In this document: piece after piece, positions 60,618 to 64,000 of the stretch
How the letters are laid out: every line of letters begins with the position of its first letter
Numbering within the stretch: the stretch's first letter is position 1
The notes under the pieces: model-generated
Seen by the model: only the letters and a program-made list of their open reading frames with translations
What the model was told of the DNA's origin: nothing
Database searches by the model: none
Made by a program: the position numbers and the translations under genes
Source: Pseudomonas bubulae
GTDB taxonomy: Bacteria > Pseudomonadota > Gammaproteobacteria > Pseudomonadales > Pseudomonadaceae
Reading direction: 5' to 3'
Length of the DNA: 64,000 nucleotides
Assembly: GCF_900618535.1 (NCBI RefSeq)
Contig: NZ_UYJA01000002.1
Span: 496,001-560,000 of the forward strand

Positions 60618-61721
60618 CTACTTGCGGTTCAGACGCTTGTTCCAGTCCAGCCAGGCCGCCAGCACGGCCATGATCCCCACGCCCATCAGGGCGCTGAATA
60701 CCTTTACGACAAACCCGTCACCGCCCAGCGCATTGAGCATGTCAGCCAACGGCGCCAGGATCACTCCCAGACAGAACACTTCCAGCGAATAGCGGCCCAT
60801 GCGGCATGCCTGGCGGGCCACCCGGTTATTCAGCCAGTTGCCGTGGGGCACCACTTTGGCCGCCACATAAGCCAGGGCCAGAAAATGCAGCAGGCGTACC
60901 GGTGAAAGGTTGGTCTTGCTGATCGGGTACAGGTACTCGCCCAGCCAGAGCGGCATGAGCGCATCGTGAAACTGCGGCCATCGCCATGACAGTGCCAGCA
61001 GGCCGGTCACCAGCAGATAGAGTACTGTTCCCAAAAACACCGGTTGACGCGACAGGGGACGGTTTTGCGCAGCCTTGGGTTGCTGCCCGTGGATCGCTGC
61101 TGCACCGCCCAGAATAAACAGAAACTGCCAGGCCATAGGGTTGAAAAACCACACGCCGCCTTCCTGAGCCGCGAGGTTCCACACCGGCGCCAGCAAGTAC
61201 AGGGCCAGGGACGCGGCAACCACATAGCCTGCCTTGCGCAGCAGCATCGGCAGCACCAGCGGCAAACCCAGCAACAGCACGATATACAGCGGCAGCGGGT
61301 CCATCAGGTTGGGTTTGAAGCGCAGCAGCAGTTCGTCGGTGAGGGCCTGTTGCGGATTGCTCAGGAAGTACTGAAGGCCCATTTCCTGCACCAGGTCACG
61401 GGTTTCGACATGGTTGTTGGCAAAAAACACGATGCCCATCAGCACCGCCAGCAGGAAGATATGCACCACATACAGCACCCAGGCGCGGCGCAGGATCTTC
61501 ACGCTGGCGACCAACAAACCGTCACGTTGAGCGATTTTGCCGTAGGCCAGCACGGCGGCATAACCGGCCAGGAATACAAAAATCTCCGCAGCATCGCTGA
61601 AGCCGAAATTGCGCACCGTAAATTCGGCCAGCGGGTTGTGCGGGATGTGGTCCCAAAAAATAAAAATCAGCGCCAGCCCGCGAAAAAAATCGATGCGGTG
61701 GTCGCGTCCGTTCAGCGTCAC
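60618..61721 (-). CDS. opgC: OpgC-type membrane acyltransferase
   Basis: A 367 aa protein with about ten helices, fitting OpgC, which adds succinyl groups to osmoregulated periplasmic glucans. Signatures are RDHRIDFFRGLALIFIFWDH at the N-terminus, FSDAAEIFVFLAGYAAVLAY, and WFFNPMAWQFLFILGG in the middle. The His and Asp near the N-terminus fit acyltransfer in this family. opgG and opgH are not in the window, so this is a separate locus. Confidence 0.92.
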   Translation of the reverse strand: MTLNGRDHRIDFFRGLALIFIFWDHIPHNPLAEFTVRNFGFSDAAEIFVFLAGYAAVLAYGKIAQRDGLLVASVKILRRAWVLYVVHIFLLAVLMGIVFFANNHVETRDLVQEMGLQYFLSNPQQALTDELLLRFKPNLMDPLPLYIVLLLGLPLVLPMLLRKAGYVVAASLALYLLAPVWNLAAQEGGVWFFNPMAWQFLFILGGAAAIHGQQPKAAQNRPLSRQPVFLGTVLYLLVTGLLALSWRWPQFHDALMPLWLGEYLYPISKTNLSPVRLLHFLALAYVAAKVVPHGNWLNNRVARQACRMGRYSLEVFCLGVILAPLADMLNALGGDGFVVKVFSALMGVGIMAVLAAWLDWNKRLNRK

Positions 61722-61772
61722 GGCGAGTACTCAAACAAAGGGTTTAATTAAGACCGACGGGCGCAGCGGAGG

Positions 61773-61801
61773 TTGCGCGCCGCGTATCGGCGGCGCGCAG
61801 G
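61773..61801. terminator. GC-rich hairpin
   Basis: TTGCGCGCCGC and GCGGCGCGCAG can pair around GTATCG. It lies between opgC and the glutamate-synthase-like gene without a T-run. Possibly a terminator for the upstream minus-strand gene. Confidence 0.4.
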
Positions 61802-61911
61802 GTGATGGTATTACGGGTTAAATGCAAAGGTTGGATATTACTGAATGTCTCGAGCTACTGCTCGAACACACCCGCCAGCGCCTTATTTCAGCGCGGCCTG
61901 CTGGTGGGCCG

Positions 61912-63531
61912 TCAGGCCGCCGCTATTTCGTTGGCCTCAAAGCTATCCGAACGGGCCATTTGCCACATGCGTGAATAGAACTCGCCATTGACCTCGCCGG
62001 TGAGCAGTTCGCCGGGCTTGAGGAACACATGCAACTGTGAGAACAGTTTGATTTCGGTGGCGGACATGCGTCGTACCAGGTGCTTGGCCTTGAGCTGCGC
62101 CGGATGCTCCAGGCCAGCCGCAGCCAGCATTTCGGCCAGGGCCTTGAGGGTGTTCTGGTGGAACTGCACAACCCGTTGGGCCTTGTCCGGCACTACAAGC
62201 GCTCGCTGGCGCAAGGTGTCCTGGGTGGCCACGCCGGTGGGGCACTTGTTGGTATGGCAACTCTGCGACTGAATGCAGCCAATGGCAAACATGAAGCCTC
62301 GCGCCGAGTTGGCCCAGTCGGCACCGATGGCCAGCACGCTGGCAATATCGAATGCGCTGACAATCTTGCCGCTGGCGCCGAGCTTGATCTTGTCACGCAG
62401 GTTCAGGCCCACCAGGGTGTTGTGGACGAACAACAAGCCTTCGCGCAGCGGTGCGCCAATGTGGTCGGTGAACTCTACGGGCGCCGCGCCGGTGCCGCCT
62501 TCCTTGCCATCAATCACGATAAAGTCCGGCAGGATACCGGTTTCCAGCATGGCCTTGGCAATGCCCATAAATTCCCATGGATGACCCAGGCAAAACTTGA
62601 AGCCTACGGGCTTGCCGCCGGACAGCTCACGCAACTGCGCGATAAATTGCATCAGCTCGATAGGCGTTGAAAAGGCGCTGTGGCGCGAAGGCGAGATGCA
62701 GTCTTCACCCATGGGCACACCGCGGGTTTCGGCGATTTCCGCGGTCACTTTATGCTTGGGCAGGATACCGCCATGGCCTGGTTTGGCGCCCTGGCTCATT
62801 TTGATTTCAATCATCCGCACTTGTGGCGTGCGAGCCTGGGCGGCAAAACGCTCAGGGTCGAAACGCCCGTCCGAAGTGCGGCAACCGAAGTAGCCACTGC
62901 CCAGTTCCCAGGTCAGGTCACCACCATGCTCACGGTGATAGGAGCTGATACTGCCTTCACCCGTGTCGTGGGCAAAGTTACCGAGCTTGGCACCCTGATT
63001 GAGGGCGCGGATGGCGTTGGCGCTCAGTGAGCCAAAGCTCATGGCTGAAATATTGAAGATCGACGCCGAGTACGGCTGGCTGCATTGCGGGCCGCCCACC
63101 ACGATGCGAAAGCTGCTGGGGTCGGTCAACGGGGCCGGGCGCATGGAGTGACCGATAAATTCAAAACCGGGCTGGTAAACGTCAACCAGAGTGCCGAAAG
63201 GCTTGTCGGCACTCTCATTCTTGGCTCGTGAGTACACCAGCGAACGTTGCGCCCGTGAGAAGGGCAGCGCATCGCTGTCAGATTCCAGCAGGTATTGGCG
63301 AATCTCTGGGCGGATGGCTTCCACCAGATAGCGAATATTGCCCAGGATCGGGTAGTTGCGACGCACGGCGTGGGGGCTTTGCAGCAAATCGAAAATCCCC
63401 AGCAGGCTCAAGGCCAGTGACACGGCCGTGAAGGGCCACAGCCACTCATGGTGCATAAAGGGCAGGCTGGCGAGGGTGAAGATGACGCAGAATGCAAAAA
63501 ACGCATAACGGCTTAACAGTGACAGGCTCAT
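61912..63531 (-). CDS. Membrane-anchored glutamate-synthase-like FMN protein
   Basis: A 539 aa protein with one or two N-terminal helices (~5-45) and a barrel like the FMN-binding domain of glutamate synthase (~120-470). Visible are AMSFGSLSANAIRALNQGAK, GEGSISSYHREHGGDL, MSQGAKPGHGGILP, and the Cys cluster GCIQSQSCHTNKCPTGVAT fitting an iron-sulfur site. It lacks the amidotransferase domain of GltB, so it does not make glutamate alone. The physiological reaction is unknown. Confidence 0.9.
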   Translation of the reverse strand: MSLSLLSRYAFFAFCVIFTLASLPFMHHEWLWPFTAVSLALSLLGIFDLLQSPHAVRRNYPILGNIRYLVEAIRPEIRQYLLESDSDALPFSRAQRSLVYSRAKNESADKPFGTLVDVYQPGFEFIGHSMRPAPLTDPSSFRIVVGGPQCSQPYSASIFNISAMSFGSLSANAIRALNQGAKLGNFAHDTGEGSISSYHREHGGDLTWELGSGYFGCRTSDGRFDPERFAAQARTPQVRMIEIKMSQGAKPGHGGILPKHKVTAEIAETRGVPMGEDCISPSRHSAFSTPIELMQFIAQLRELSGGKPVGFKFCLGHPWEFMGIAKAMLETGILPDFIVIDGKEGGTGAAPVEFTDHIGAPLREGLLFVHNTLVGLNLRDKIKLGASGKIVSAFDIASVLAIGADWANSARGFMFAIGCIQSQSCHTNKCPTGVATQDTLRQRALVVPDKAQRVVQFHQNTLKALAEMLAAAGLEHPAQLKAKHLVRRMSATEIKLFSQLHVFLKPGELLTGEVNGEFYSRMWQMARSDSFEANEIAAA

Positions 63532-63838
63532 ACGGTTTCCTGTTTCAGGCTGGTCTGTTCCGCCGGGCGGTGATGCCTGGCGTGGTCAAGAACAGAAAAA
63601 GGACAATAGAACCCTCTCTTTGAGTCGGAGGTTTGCTGGGGGGAGTGTTGGTCATCTATCAAGCAAATGCCAACTCCCTGTCAGATTATTCATTGAACGG
63701 GATTTCATCTGTGGCAGCATCCCGACCAAAGTCGGGCACTTCATACAGAAGGCTCGGGTAAAAGTGACATCTGTGTATTTTCAGGGGCGTTGGGTCGTGC
63801 AATCCTTCTTGACCTTACTGTTTTGTTGGCCGAATTCC
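63532..63838. other. Intergenic region between divergent genes
   Basis: About 310 bases with no gene I can support. A partial dyad GACCAAAGTCGGG near 63721 is seen. It must hold promoters for both flanking genes. Confidence 0.35.
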
Positions 63839-64000
63839 GTGACCTCATTTGAACCCGCAACCTCCAGAATCATTCGTATTGCCGCTGCCGTAGTGATTGG
63901 CCTCGATGGGCGGACCCTGCTGGTGCGCAAGCGCGGCACCCAGGCCTTTATGCAACCCGGCGGCAAGATCGATGCCGGTGAGCAGCCGGTCGACGCCCTG
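63839..64000 (+). CDS. NUDIX hydrolase, 3' truncated by window edge
   Basis: The frame from a GTG at 63839 (MTSFEPATSRIIRIAAAVVI) stays open to the window end. It contains LLVRKRGTQAFMQPGGKIDA then GEQPVDAL, the start of a NUDIX box (GGKIDAGE). Only the first 54 residues are present. The start is uncertain, since a TTG at 63809 is also in frame. Confidence 0.8.
   Translation, partial: MTSFEPATSRIIRIAAAVVIGLDGRTLLVRKRGTQAFMQPGGKIDAGEQPVDAL

Overview
The window is chromosomal DNA of a Pseudomonas, most like the P. fluorescens/P. fragi side of the genus. The evidence is the gene set (leuA with a leader attenuator, guaB-guaA, gcd with an OprB-type porin, a second Lon, a Zur-type zinc receptor, cmoAB, tadA, opgC) and many copies of the palindromic repeat containing GGGAGCGGGCTTGCTCGCGAT-like sequence that is scattered between pseudomonad genes. 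Both ends cut genes: an aminotransferase at the left and a NUDIX hydrolase at the right.

Layout. 1-11.3 kb is core genome: methionine-type aminotransferase plus omega-amidase, leuA with a leader peptide and attenuator, an M23 peptidase, xseA, a TauE/SafE permease, a zinc-ribbon protein, guaB and guaA. 11.23-24.45 kb is a mobile island inserted at the 3' end of guaA. It is flanked by ~150 bp imperfect direct repeats that both contain the last codons and terminator of guaA. It carries a P4-type integrase, an AlpA-like regulator, an iteron replicon (RepA plus four 22-bp iterons), an operon traK-trbJ-small membrane gene-trbL-small membrane gene, an oriT-like region between divergent traK and traJ, the stump of a type ISP restriction enzyme, and a LysR-lldD-FUSC cassette. 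No relaxase, coupling protein or conjugation ATPase is present.

24.5-27.4 kb holds five small lipoprotein genes, one of them a trypsin-like protease. 27.4-35.6 kb is a complete trehalose locus: treR, EIIBC, phosphotrehalase, sugar porin, an EIIA-HPr-EI fusion and a degenerate EIIB. 35.9-41.1 kb has a multicopper oxidase, tadA, cmoAB, a lysoplasmalogenase-like protein, a chagasin-type inhibitor and one unknown gene. 41.3-52.9 kb has a Lon paralogue, a GGDEF/EAL phosphodiesterase, gcd, oprB and a Zur-box-controlled TonB receptor. 53-64 kb has a VF530-type protein, a Pr6Pr-type membrane protein, an iron reductase with its PadR regulator, a GT51 penicillin-binding protein, an amino-acid permease, opgC, a glutamate-synthase-like protein and the NUDIX start.

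The most interesting part is the guaA island. It looks like an integrative mobilizable element that keeps an IncP-like oriT with its accessory proteins, a replicon and only the TrbJ/TrbK/TrbL part of a mating apparatus. That gene choice resembles the strategy known from Salmonella genomic island 1, which supplies its own pore subunits to a helper plasmid. This is inference from gene content. Function names come from family motifs read by eye; no database search was run.
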